Source: Mya arenaria (lineage: Eukaryota > Mollusca > Bivalvia > Myida > Myidae). From it: 64,000 bases of DNA. The translations under genes and the position numbers were made by a program. The notes under the pieces are model-generated. The model did not search any database. It was not told where the DNA came from and saw only the letters and a program-made list of their open reading frames with translations. The stretch spans positions 77,627,232 to 77,691,231 of the forward strand of contig NC_069126.1 of assembly GCF_026914265.1 (NCBI RefSeq), given 5' to 3'. This document shows, piece after piece, positions 12,701-24,969 of this stretch; the first letter of the stretch is position 1, and the number at the start of each line of letters is the position of its first letter.

Positions 12701-15700
12701 AAATGCTTGAGACAAAAGTGAAGAAAGATCTTCAAAATAAAACATCATAAGCTCACTCATGTGTACGAGTGTACAGTTCAAAGTATCCTACATGTACACA
12801 CCCCAGATGCATACCAACTGGCTTAACATTGAGCAATAGTAGTAGCAATCTACATGTATGTTTTGGAACCTTTTCTGAATCATATACGAATAACATTAAT
12901 ATCTTATAACTTATCCTGGTTGTTTTATTTTCCTGTCCCAGATTTGGATCAAGGATGATAGCCAGCTGAAGCTGATTAAGTCCGGCCGACGGCGGATCAT
13001 TGTGCAGGAAGACCCTAATGTGGATGATGTGGATTCAACGGCCACCTTCCTACGCGACAAGAAGATACAGAAGATGTTGGAGGGAAATGCCGGGCTGCGT
13101 GCCAAACATGGGGGGGAGTCTGACTACTCTGACACCGATGGTAAACATTTCAAGCAGGATGTTGTAGGTTATGAATCTCGACTGATAGACAAGCATTAAC
13201 CCTTTCAACCCAAAAATAGTGAATTGCATTATTACTGTTAGTACATCTTTAAATTAGCCATTATTTAAAGTTTAAACACTATTTATTAAGAGTGTTCAGG
13301 TATTGATATATATTTTATGGCGTTGGTATTTCATTAGACTCTGTTGGTGTCTTTTTATTCTACGGGCGACATTACGTCATTAGAACTCAATTGATACTCT
13401 ATGAAAGTTTATCAATGGCAGTGAATGTTGATGACGTGCTTTTAGTCAAAATTTGTGTAGTTTTTAACTTTTCAATAAAAGATGTAGGCAAGTAAATTTG
13501 TGAATATTTCAGACTTCGATGATGAAGAAGAACAAATGGTAGAGATGGAGATGGAGGATCACAATATGGTGAGAACAAATGTATACATGTCAGCATTTCC
13601 TCTCTCAAATGTACATGTGTCAGCATTTCCTCTCTCAAATGTACATGTGTCAGCATTTCCTCTCTCAAATGTACACGTGTCAGCATTTCCTCTCTCAAAT
13701 GTACATGTGTCAGCATTTCCTCTCTCAAATGCTCTTATGTCAACATTTCCTCTCTCAAATGTACATGTGTCAGCATTTCCTCTCTCAAATGCTCTTATGT
13801 CAGCATTTCCTCTCTCAAATGTACACATGTCCACATTTCCTCTCTCAAATGTACATGTGTCAGCATTTCCTCTCTCAAATGTACATGTGTCAGCATTTCC
13901 TCTCTCAAATGTATATGTGTCAGCATTTCCTCTCCCAAATGCTGTTATGTCAGCATTTCCTCTCTCAAATGTACATGTGTCAGCAACCCCTCTTAAATGT
14001 ACTTATGTCAGCATTTCCTCTCCAAATGAACACATGTCCGCATTTCCCCTCTCAAATGTACACGTGTCAGCATTTCTTCTCTCAAATGTACACATGTCAG
14101 CATCCCCTCTCTTAAATGTTCATGTGTCAGCATCCCCTCTCCTAAATGTACACATGTCAGCATTTCCGCTCTCAAATGTAAACATGTTAGGATTCCCGCT
14201 CTCAAATGTACATGTATCAGCATTCCCTCTCTCAAATGTACATGTGTCAGCATCCCCTCTCTCAAATGTACAGATGTCAGCGTTTCCTCTCTTAAATATA
14301 CACATGTCAGCATTTCCTCTCAAACGTACACATGTCAGCATTTCCTCTCTCAAATGTACACATGTCAGCATTTCCTCTCTCAAATGTACCAAGTAGGCAT
14401 TTCCTCTCCAAATGTACACATGTCAGCATTTCCTCTCTCAAATGTACACATGTCAGCATTTCCTCTCTCAAATGTACACGTGTCAGCATATCCTCTCTCA
14501 AATGTACACATGTCATCATTTCCCCTCTCAAATGTACACAAGTCAGTGTTTCCTCTCTGAAATGTACACTTTTCAGCATTGCTTCTCTCAAATGTACACA
14601 TGTCATCATTTCCTCTCTCAAATGTACACATGTCAGTGTTTCCTCTCTCAAATGTACACTTTTCAGCATTTCCTATCGCATATGTACATGTGTCAGCATT
14701 TCCCCACTTAAAAGCGTACACTTGTCAGCATTTTATCTCTCAAAAACGTGCACTTGTTAGCATTTTCTCTCTCAAATGTACACGTGTCAGCATTTTCTCT
14801 CTCAAATATACACGTGTCAGCATTTTCTCTCTCAAATGTACACGTGTCAGCATTTTCTCTCAAATGTACACATGTCAATATTTCCTCTCTGAAATCTACA
14901 AGTGTCAGCATTTCCTCTCTTAAATGTACACGTGTCAGCATTTCCTCTCTGAAATGTATAAGTGTCAGCATTTTCTCTCTCAAATGTACAAATGTCAGCA
15001 TTTTCTCTCTCAAATGTACATGTGTCAGCATTTCCTCTCTCAAAAGACTAAGCATGTCTGCATTTTCTCTCTCAAATGTACACGTGTCAGCATTTTCTCT
15101 CTCAAATATACACGTGTCAGCATTTTCTCTCTCAAATGTACACGTGTCAGCATTTTCTCTCAAATGTACACATGTCAGCATTTCCTCTCTGAAATCTGCA
15201 AGTGTCAGCATTTCCTCTCTTAAATGTACACGTGTCAGCATTTCCTCTCTGAAATGTATAAGTGTCAGCATTTTCTCTCTCAAATGTACAAATGTCAGCA
15301 TTTTCTCTCTCAAATGTACATTTGTCATCATCTCCTCTCTCAAAAAAGTAAGCATGTCAGCATTTTCTCTCTCAAATGTACACGTGCCAGCATTTCCTCT
15401 CTCAAAAGACTAAGCATGTCAGCATTTTCTCTCTCAAATGTACACGTGTCATCATTTCCTCTCTTAAATCTGTTCAACATGATCAACTATACTATGTAGC
15501 TTTGAAAGCTATTTTCTTTAATTTCTCAACTTGTACAGGGTTTCAACAGATACACGTTGTATAGACCAAATAAAACATCTATTTCATTGTACGGGTTGCC
15601 ATAGAATTATCATATATATCCTAGTGAGCTATATTTTATATTGAAGACAGTAAATCAGTAACAGTATTTTATCATGCGAATCCTATATCAATAAGTTACA

Positions 15701-18700
15701 CTGTCTTATTATGCAAATCCTATATCAATGAGTTAGAGCGTCTAATCAATTATCATTCAAATCCTATATCAACGAGTTAGAGCGTCTAATCATGCAAATC
15801 CTATACCAATGAGTTAGAGCGTCTAATCATGCAAATCCTATACCAATGAGTTAGAGCGTCTAATCATGCAAATCCTATATCAATGAGTTAGAGCGTCTAA
15901 TCATTCATATCCTATACCAATGAGTTAGAGCGTCTTATCATGCAAATCCTATACCAATGAGTTAGAGCGTCTAATCATTCATATCCTATACCAATGAGTT
16001 AGAGCGTCTAATCATGCAAATCCTATATCAATGAGTTAGAGCGTCTAATCATGCAAATCCTATACCAATGAGTTAGAGCGTCTAATCATGCAAATCCCAT
16101 ACCAATGAGTTTGAGCGTCTAATCATGCAAATCCTATATCAATGAGTTAGAGCGTCTAATCATGCAAATCCTATATCAATGAGTTAGAGCGTCTAATCAT
16201 TCATATCCTATACCAATGAGTTAGAGCGTCTAATCATGCATATCCTATATCAATGAGTTAGAGCGTCTTATCATGCAAATCCTATATCAATGAGTTAGAG
16301 GGGTAATCATGCATATCCTATATCAATGAGTTACAGCGTCTAATCAATTATAATGCAAATCCTATATCAACGAGTTAGAGCATCTAGTCATGAAAATCCT
16401 ATATCAAGGAATAAGAGCGTCTAATCATGAAAATCTTCAATGAGTGAAATAGTCTACCAATGAATATCCTCAGCTCTTGGTAAAGGTTATATAACTGTTT
16501 ATTAATGTACACGGACAAGACAAATGGGACGATTATTTTCTATTGTAGAATGGTGTTGGAGTAAGACGGACGTTTGCACAGCCTGCACAGAGCACTGATG
16601 GTACAGAGTACGTCACCGAGTCCATGGTTACAGAGGAAAATAGTAAGTGGGATGGGAAATACTTCTTTTTTAAAGGGACTGTACACCAGATTGGCACCAG
16701 AAAAAGTTTTTTTCTGTAATGAATCTCAGGACAATTCTTCAATAGAATGTGTTACGCTTTGATATAATAATTGTAAAAAAAGTACCAAAATGTAAAAAAA
16801 AATGTGTCGGGGACCGGGTTCGAACCCGTGTTGCCAAAATTGCAGTCAAGCGCTGTATCCACTGAGCTACGAAGAATTACTCTAAATGAGTGGTATATTT
16901 AAGGTATATACCTAACTTGGTAATATCAAGTGATAACATCGACTAGCCAATCACACATAAGGAATGAATTCTACTAGGTAGACATACCTAGTAAACTTTT
17001 TTAATGGAAAAATACGAAATAACTGCTAAACTTAAATAAATTGTAAACTATGTGGTACTTCAGTTTGTAAGTTTAATGCATTGTACACATAAATACCAAG
17101 TTTATGTCAGTTTTCGACAATTTTCTTTTTTTCTTGCAAATTCGTCATCTGGTGCACAGTTGCTTTAAAGGGATTGTCTTTCCATTACTCAGTTTATACT
17201 TTACTTCACCCTAATATCTATACTTAAATCAACAACTCAACAAATATATCTGTTTGGCCGATAGCGTGCACAAATGCTAAGGACATTTTATTCAGCAAGC
17301 ATGTCTGTCAATATCAGAATATGTATAGATAATAAATCTATATATTTATGAGAGCTTTCACAGTTGCATACAAATCATGAAACATGCTCCTTGACAATAT
17401 GACAAAGTAGGTTTAGTCCAAATTTTCTTGTACACAAATCACTGATATCTTGAAAACATATATTCAAATGAAAGCTTTTCCTATACAATAGGCCAGAGTA
17501 AAAACCAGAGATAAAAATTCACACAAATAGTATGGTGTAAAAATGCTCTGGAAAACTGCACCCGTTTATTCTTATTAACACTTCTAATTAATATTATTCT
17601 ACTATATCTAAGGCATCCTTTCTTAAACAATAATACTACATTTATTTATCAAAAACAGAAAACCCCAAAAGTTAGTAAAGCTATCAATATAACGTACATT
17701 TTTCAACAAAATCAATTTTGAAAATTAAAGAAAACCGAAATGTCCAGACTACTGTGCATGCTAGAACTGAATCAATTTTCGTCTCCAAAATCACGGTCTA
17801 TACCGTTAATCTTTTCTATTAGATAACACGACCCCTCATAACAAAACTCAATCTCCTATTGGTCAACTGTGGTCAAACTGACTGTACAGTAAAGACAATA
17901 CTTTCCAGCTATACTACGAAACGCTGTAAAGTAAAAATTCCAATAAGTATGGCAATTTATTTATACGAACCATTTTAAGATGCATAAATGATCAGAGAAA
18001 TCTTTTAGCATTTCAAGCGCACCTCTATTTTAGATGAAAAGTCAAGTAATTATGATAGACTTAGCTGCTTTGAGAGCATCAGCAGCATGCATAATCATTG
18101 ACTTTGCCTTAACTTCAAAAGCATTTCAGATATTCAAATATAGCTTGGTACGCTACAAAATCAACAGACGAGCATTGTTGTTCGGTCCGCTGCAGTCTTA
18201 TTGATTAATAATAAAGGGGTCAGGTCCTCAAAGATCTTATTCCCAGTGTTGATAGTCAAAAGGAATATATAGTACATATAATACGTTTACATGTACATTC
18301 AATTTAGGTAGATTTATGTTATTTCTGATTTCTGAATTTGTGGAGCGTAAAGCCTAGCTTATAATCATTTTTCAAATTCTATTTCAGCATTTAAGATGGA
18401 CAACTCTCATGCCTATGCTTTACCAGGAAATTCCGTGGGTATGTAAAGCTTAGTTGAATTCAATTACATATGTTTCCCCCTATATGCCAGCCTCCTCTAG
18501 GGACACAATGTGTTTCCTCTGATGTCCGTCTGTCGACTTAGTTTAGGTGCTATATCTCTTTTTTGTTGAAATTTCACAGGACTATTTGGTACCAAGCATG
18601 GTTGTGCACACAGTCCGTACATACTGTCAAATTTATTGCACAGTTATGGCCCCTTCATATACAATAAACGAAACATTTGTAAGGCTTGTCTGTGATTGTC

Positions 18701-21700
18701 CATAACCACTTGCAGGATTTTGTTAAAACTTCACCAAAACAAAACTCTGCATATCATTGGCACAGATAATTCCCACAAGCGAACCCAGGGGTATGCTGCT
18801 CCCCCCCCCCCCCAAAAAAAAATGGTTGCAGTTTACTTATTATTTCAATAAAGGAAACAAAAAGTAACAAGATACATGTACATGAACTCCCAAAAAGAAA
18901 CATTTCAGACTTGAAATGGTTAAGATTTCCTTGGGAGAGTACCTCCAAACCCCCCTGACAGTATTTTAAACCAAAACAAATTCGGCTGTGAGGGAGAGGT
19001 GCAAGTCAAAAGGTTATGCCCCTAAGTTATGCCTCCTCTAATGGCAAATCCTGGTCTGCCCCTGATCCTTTTTGTGGATGCTATAACCAATTACAGTGTC
19101 TATCACTTAAAGGGGGTGGACAGATGTTATTTTGACAAAAGCTATTGATGTTCTGATAATCGAATATAATCGAAAATTGATTGGGCCTGAAAATCAGCAA
19201 CAATCGATTGTAATTGGTCATGATGGATCATCATTTAAAGTTTTATTTCTTCTTTCCTCACTTTATTTGCCTTAAGTTAATTTCTGCCAATTTTCTCCTT
19301 TGAGTTCATTTGTACCTTCTGAGGTGTTTAGTTGTTATCATTAACAATATGGCCGAAAGCATTTATTAGTAATGAATCCATTATCGAGTACAATCGATAA
19401 ATCGTCGCTGACAATGTCAGCGATTATTGATAGTGGTTGTCCAAAATCATTGTCGCTTATGTTACTTCCGTTAATTACTTTTTTTTTGTTTTGTGGTAAA
19501 AGTCGAGTAAATGTCAATTTTTCTGTTAGGTAAATTTTCATTGAGTTCATTTTAACAAGGGAGGTCACTCTCTCACACAAATGTGGTGAACGTAAACACT
19601 ATTGCATAAAAACTCTCCAAATTGTTTTTAATTGTTGATATATTTCATAAAACATATAATAACCTGCCTCTATGGTGTAATAGGTCAGGTCTTACCTGCA
19701 ATTAGCGTGGATCCCAGCTCGATGCATTCTGTTTTGAAACCTTTTTTTGGTATCAATTGTAATTAACTTATTTACTTTTTGTGAAAGTTCTTTGAAATTA
19801 AGTTATTCTAATGAAATGTTCAATATAACAGGTTATTGAATGTTAAGCTGGTTCACAAATATTTAATATGCTTTTACATGGATACAATGCTAAGATAACT
19901 TACTTGATGCGGTGTGCATCATTTTGCAGTTGATGTGAAATTATTAAGTATGTGTTGTGTTGTTATGTTTTTGAACAGGGTTGTTTTCAACCCATTTCAG
20001 TGTAGCCACAAACTCGACACTCACAACATAAAATGCCAATTAATAATAACAAGTGTCGTCTGCCTCTTAACACCAAAAATATAGTTTGAGAAAGTGCATG
20101 CTATCTAAATTGCAAGCTATGTTTCCAATAACCGAGCTAGATTTGACAAAGCAAGAAGCAATCATAATGCAATATATATTTTAATCATTTAATTGGTTGA
20201 ACTTAGATAAAGATAATATTAAAGTAGTATCCCTGCGCCAATGAATGAACATCGAAACGTTAACAAAGAATTACTATCCACTCAAAGCGCATCATTCCAT
20301 CACATGACACAATGATCTCATCCCCTGCACACAGTTTCCCCGCTTAAAAACATCGCGTGATAGCCCACATCCAATCAAAAGTCGTTATTTGATCACGAGG
20401 GAGTAATAAACGCACGCCATTTTCACAGGCACGTACTAAAGTGCTGACGAGTTAGCTGACGATAAGAAATAGATGAGAGTTGCTGACCAATTGCTGACCA
20501 TATAGACAAAGAAGGAAAAAATAAATTTTGAATTTAAAGATTTTTCAAGACTTATTTTGTTTAATTTATTTTATATACTTTTTATATTATACATATAGAC
20601 GGATGTTTGTGTATTTTTAGCTCACCTGAGCACGAAGTGCTCAAGGTGAGCTATTGTGATCGCCCTGTGTCCGTCGTCCGTCGTTGTCCTCCGTCGTCGT
20701 CCGTCGTCAACAATTTGACTGTTTACACTCTAGAGGTCACAATTTTGGCACAATCTTTATGAAACTTGGTCAGAATGTTACCCTCAACAAAATCTTGGAC
20801 GAGTTCGATATTGGGTCAGCTGGGGTTAAAAACTAGGTCACCAGGTCAAATTAAAGGAAGAGCTTGTTAACACTATAGATGTCACATTTATGACTGTATC
20901 TTCATGAACCTTGGTCAGAATGTTAATATTAATGATCTCTAGATCAAGTTCGAATCTGGGTCATGTGCGGTCAAAAACTAGATCACCAGGTCAAATTGAA
21001 GGAAAAGCTTGATAACACTCTAGAGGTCACTTTTTGACTGTATCTTCATGAAAGTTGGTTAGAATGTTTATATTAATAATCTTTAAGTCAAGCTTAAATC
21101 TAGGTCATGTGCTGTCATAAACTAGGTCACCAGGTCAAATCATAGGGAAAGCTTGTTAGCACTCTAGAGATCACATTTATGACTCTTTGTTCATGAAACT
21201 TCAGTCAGAATGTATATATTGATTAGCTCTAGGGCAAGTTCCAATCTTGGTTATGTGCGGTCTAAAACTAGGTCATCAGGTCAAATTTAAGGAATAGCTT
21301 GTTAACAATCTAGAGGTCACATTTATAAATGTTTCTTCATGAAAGTTGGTCAGAATGTTTATATTAATAATATCTAAGTCATGTTTAAATCTAGGTCATG
21401 TGCGGTCAAAAACTAGGTCATTAGGTCAAATCATAGGAAAAGCTTGTTAGCACTCTAGAGGTCACATTTATAATTGTATCTTCATGAAAGTCAGTAATAA
21501 TGTTTATATTTATAATGTCTAAGTCAAGTTTGAATCTGGGTCATGTGTGGTCGAAAACTAGGTCACCAGGTCAAATAATAGGAAAAGCATGTTAACACTC
21601 TAGAGTCCACATTTATGACCATATGTTCATGGAACTTGATCAGAATGTTATTCTTGATGATCTTTAAGTAGAGTTTGAAACTGGGTAATCAGAGGTCAAA

Positions 21701-24228
21701 AACCAGGCCACTAGGTCAAATCATAGAAAAACTTTGTAAACACTGTAGAGGTTACATTCTCTCTTTGATCACCATGAAACTATGTCAGAATGTTTGTGTT
21801 TATGAAGTCTATGTCAAGTTTGAAACTGGGTATCCTGAGTTCAAAAACTAGGTCACGAAGTCAAATCATAGAAAACATTGTTAAAACACTGTTGAGGCCA
21901 TATTTTCTACTTTATCTATATGAAACCTGGTCAAAATGTACTTATTACAGCAAGGTAAGGTTTGCAACTGGGTCATCCATGATATTGAAAAAAAACATGG
22001 TCGCTAGGAAGGATCTTAGTAATTATGTTTTAATTCCAGCAGGTATAAATGTTTTGATTCCATACTTCATGTTTATATGCAGATTTACTGAAAATGTACT
22101 CTGTAATTTAATAAAAAAGTCCTTCCATGTAGTCAAAAGTATGTATAATAAGTTTTCAATGTTTCGTGCATTTTCATGTAGAACAAGTGTTTTAATCACA
22201 CTCACTGCTAAAATACATTCTGAATTAAATGAAACAATTTTCATGTTTATACTCCAACCATAACAAGAAAAACATAAAAATGTACAAACAAAGACAAGTA
22301 TGCATCCTTTCTAAGGTAGCAGACCACCAGACTGACATTTCAAATTCTCTAAAACTGTAATACCCTCAACTCAACATGTAGCATTGAAAACTAGTCCTAA
22401 ATTTGTTTTAATTAAGTCCCCTCTCGTTGCACTTTCCATTGCCCTGAAAAAACACTTATTCCCTCCCCCTGTCACAATTGGCCTTGCCCTGAAAACACTA
22501 ATTTCACACTTGAATTGGATCAGGTGAGCGATACAGGGCCTTCAGGGCCCTTTTGTTTTTATAAATGGCATTTAATTGAAATGAATTGAGGTATATTTTT
22601 TTTGCTGGTTTGGTGAAAATATGAGAAAATATCACGGATTTAATTACTTCTTCAGGTGTTTCATTTACAATTGTTTGAAAGCAATTATTTTGATTTTGAT
22701 CATTTTAATTAAGAAACTATTTCTCTTTAATCTGTTGTATTTTCGATGTTGTTTTGTGAATAACAAGGCAAATATTGGCATACTTTTGCTAATAAGTAAA
22801 GTTTGATAAGTATATATTTCATTTTCTTGGTTGGGAATATCACTTTCATATTCGTTGCATAGTTAACGCAGAAAGATTTCTATACATTTATTTCTTTCAC
22901 TGTTGTTTGTGTGATTCTAACTATTAATTTTTAAGGATTTTGTGAAGTGAATTTGTGTGCTCATATAGTTTAATATAGTGATTTTTTTTAACTGGACTTG
23001 TAACTTTGTGTTTTCTTATATTTTCATTATGTCTTTTATTGTAAGAGAGTCACAGGCGATATACATGCAATTTAACCGAGTGTCCTGTATTTTCATACCA
23101 TGAATATAAAGCGTGTGATTTTCTTAATGATTGTTAAGTTTTTAAAATGCTGGTGTTGGAAACTTTTAACTTGGTTAAGAATCAGCATACACACATGATC
23201 GTGAATCATAATGGTGAAAACCCATATGAAACCCTGTTCATGCAGCGCTATCAGCGCTTTGATTTGGTTAAGTTATTAAAGGCAGAAAAATGTTATGGAA
23301 ATTTACTAACTGTAGCCAAAAAAATTACTATAGCAGCACACATACTGATTCCAGGTTTAACCATTTAAATGATCATGATTATACTATATGTATAAAGGAT
23401 GTATTCCTTACTCATATTTTAAACTTTCGATTATTGTCCGATAATAAATTGCTTGGTCCAATTCGATTTGATTATCGTTAGCAAATGGAGTCCGATTTTC
23501 AAACACTAGCATTTACAACACTAAATAACTTCAAACATGCTCATAACATAGGCATAGTTAAGGACTATAAGTTATTGTGCTAGAATGAAACGAATTAAGG
23601 TATTGTCAAAAACCAAATTAACTATCGATAATATATAAATTGAGTGGAACCGGTTATAGATATTCAAACTGAACCAATTCCCAACACTAACAAAGACATA
23701 TTCTAGTGTTTAGCTATTTCTGTTCAGGTGGAGTTACAAAATGTTCATATTCTTGACAGATCCAGTGAATACTTAGTGGATTCACTGTCAAACAGTTCTG
23801 TTTTCATCAGAAAAAAACATGATTGGATTGTTTACACAAGAAATCATTATGAAACATGGTAAAATTTCCTTTATTCAGCAGAGAGCAACAACAGTGGGAC
23901 ACAGACCCCGGGGCAAGGCGAAACAGAGCCTGACCCTATGGAACAGACGCGCGTCGCCGTACAAGCACTACAGGATATCGCTAACGACTACCAGTACGTC
24001 ACGGCCTCCAGTCTCCCGATGAACACCACTGTTCAAAACGTAACGCTCAACTCTGGGCGCATGATCCAGGTGGTTGTTCAAGCGCCTGCGGATCAGGTGA
24101 TCGAGTCGGAACAAATCATAGAATCCGTCGAGCAGATCGAGATTGATAATAGTGTTGATTCGATCATACCAATGTCGGTGGCCACAGAAATTGTGGAAAG
24201 TGGTGAGACTATTGTTCAGAACAGCTGA
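6742..24228 (+). CDS. Pogo/Tigger-type (DDE_1) transposase-derived protein with pipsqueak HTH, 8 exons (776 aa)
   Basis: Coding exons: 6742-6771, 7521-7868, 10410-11612, 12942-13140, 13513-13568, 16549-16642, 18388-18438, 23879-24228. All are GT-AG with matching phases (0,0,0,1,0,1,1). The N-terminus is basic with an AT-hook-like GRPR, followed by an acidic linker. A pipsqueak-type helix-turn-helix lies at about 86-126 (SVYKAAELYGVPKSTLHDK), a CENP-B/Tc5-like DNA-binding region at about 135-230, and the DDE_1 core from about 275. Putative catalytic residues are D282 (CIDE), D393 (LYDG) and E429, which sits where pogo relatives usually have the Asp of QPLD (here HPLE). The C-terminal 250 residues on five exons are acidic and have no transposase counterpart I know. 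Many introns, a non-transposase tail and no flanking inverted repeats suggest a host gene derived from a transposase, probably a nuclear DNA-binding protein. The frame is open upstream of the chosen ATG to the acceptor at 6718, so a further 5' coding exon is possible. Confidence 0.85.
6886..7192. mobile_element. MITE with 18-bp inverted termini in intron 1
   Basis: ATGCACCAGTCAGTTGTA at the left end is matched by TACAATTGACTGGTGCAT at the right (one mismatch). The interior of about 270 bp is strikingly GC-rich against the AT-rich intron and has no coding capacity of its own. A target-site duplication is not clear. This is a non-autonomous DNA transposon. Confidence 0.8.
7869..10409. other. 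Intron 2 of the transposase-derived gene
   Basis: AT-rich with a short poly-G run near 7990-8006. Chance open frames occur, the longest about 110 codons at 8895-9227, without splice or family support. I see no gene and no bounded repeat. Confidence 0.5.
11613..12941. other. Intron 3 of the transposase-derived gene
   Basis: AT-rich with homopolymer runs, a short (AT) stretch near 11930 and nothing recognisable as a gene or bounded element. Confidence 0.5.
13586..15470. repeat. 30-bp minisatellite, about 62 copies, in intron 5
   Basis: The unit reads approximately TGTACATGTG + TCAGCATTTC + CTCTCTCAAA. Variants with CTCTTATG, CACATG or CTTTT in the first part are interspersed. Two runs of about 280 bp near 14760-15050 and 15060-15350 are almost identical to each other, showing a second-order duplication. 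Since the unit is a multiple of three, long frames are open on both strands. On the + strand, one continues directly from exon 5 of the host gene. Confidence 0.97.
15672..16440. repeat. 37-bp minisatellite with octamer motifs, about 21 copies, in intron 5
   Basis: The unit is about 37 bp: ATGCAAATCCTATATCAATG then AGTTAGAGCGTCTAATC. About a dozen units carry the exact octamer ATGCAAAT; others have ATTCATAT, ATGCATAT or ATGAAAAT. The array begins shortly after the 30-bp minisatellite, in the same intron, and ends about 110 bp before exon 6. Confidence 0.95.
16674..17164. mobile_element. TTAA-flanked MITE with an internal tRNA-like segment, intron 6
   Basis: Left end AGGGACTGTACACCAG and right end CTGGTGCACAGTTGCT form imperfect inverted termini, and both are flanked by TTAA (16670-16673 and 17165-17168). 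TTAA duplication is typical of piggyBac-type insertion; the assignment is inferred. The element starts 31 bp after the end of exon 6. It carries a tRNA-derived segment on its minus strand. Confidence 0.75.
16805..16876 (-). other. tRNA-like segment with A and B boxes (tRNA-Cys-like), not an intact tRNA
   Basis: On the minus strand the box A consensus TAGCTCAGTGG and box B GTTCGAACC are both exact and properly spaced, and the anticodon loop CTGCAAT would read GCA. The acceptor stem does not pair, and the T and anticodon stems have mismatches. I therefore read it as a tRNA-derived pol III promoter of SINE type carried within the surrounding inverted-repeat element. Confidence 0.65.
18439..20614. 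other. First part of intron 7 of the transposase-derived gene
   Basis: AT-rich with a C/A homopolymer stretch at about 18801-18823. No gene or clearly bounded repeat is seen. Confidence 0.5.
20615..22557. mobile_element. Long non-autonomous repeat with internal 146-bp subrepeats, intron 7
   Basis: The left end reads TAGCTCACCTGAGC, followed by a perfect short hairpin (GAGCAC-GAA-GTGCTC). The right end has GATCAGGTGAGCGATACAGG, so the termini are imperfect inverted copies of each other. Between about 20710 and 22000 lie eight to nine diverged subrepeats of about 146 bp, each with a TCTAGAGGTCACATTTATGA-like start and an AACTAGGTCACCAGGTCAAA-like end. There is no transposase frame. This family pattern is common in bivalve genomes (general knowledge, not checked here). 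Confidence 0.75.
22558..23878. other. End of intron 7 of the transposase-derived gene
   Basis: AT-rich, with chance open frames of up to 73 codons. Nothing else is recognised. Confidence 0.45.
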
Positions 24229-24358
24229 TAAAGATCAAATATATGTACATGTGTAAAGTGTGAAACAATTTGAATGTCCGTAGTTTGTGTAAATAATGTA
24301 CCGTGTGTATATGAAGTGAGTATGTTCTTCGTTTCAATAATGAGATTTTTTCTAGTTG

Positions 24359-24364
24359 AATAAA
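24359..24364 (+). terminator. Polyadenylation signal of the transposase-derived gene
   Basis: AATAAA about 130 bp after the stop codon at 24228, the first canonical signal in the 3' UTR. Confidence 0.55.
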
Positions 24365-24969
24365 TGAAAAACAGTGCATTGTAATGAATGGCAGCTCTTC
24401 CAATAGTTCAATTCAATCAGTTCACTTAAATTATTATTAAACAAAATGGTAAACTTTTTATTGAAGATGATAATATGAATTTAACCGGTTTCAGTTCTGC
24501 GAACAGTTATACATGTATATGCCAGAACAAGTGTTTCCTGGTGGTATGGTTTTCTCTCAATAAAATATATTATGAAAACATTTGATGTTTTCCGCCCCTT
24601 ATTGTTATTGAGAGGGGTTTTAAGTGGAATCAATTGACCAGGAAACTGTACAATTAAACCTTTATTGTTCTTCATTGAGAAAAAATTTCTTTACAGGATA
24701 GTTTCTGTATCTCTTCTGGGATTATTTGAAAGTTCATGATCTAAATACTTTCCTGTGTTAGTTAATAATAAATAAATTTTAATGTTTGTACATAACAATT
24801 TTCATGTTGATAAATTACATGTTAAGAACTCGTTTAAAATTTTAATCATGTGCTTTTTCAGGTTCTCCTTAGGCTGCTAATTAATTATGTAATCTTATAT
24901 ACAACTTCTCACTTGTACAATGTAAATAAACCCAAAAGTTCCTGTTTTCATGTAGTCATTAGGTTGATT

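Noticed and set aside
13559..15413. Long frames on both strands with FERGNADTCT or CQHFLSQMYT repeats
   Set aside because: All come from the 30-bp minisatellite. Only the + frame joined to exon 5 has a biological rationale, and it is reported as a hypothesis.
13586..16440. CRISPR-like appearance of regularly spaced repeats
   Set aside because: Units are directly adjacent without unique spacers and the genome is eukaryotic.
16805..16876. A functional tRNA-Cys gene on the minus strand
   Set aside because: A and B boxes are perfect, but the acceptor stem does not pair and other stems have mismatches. It lies inside a transposable element.
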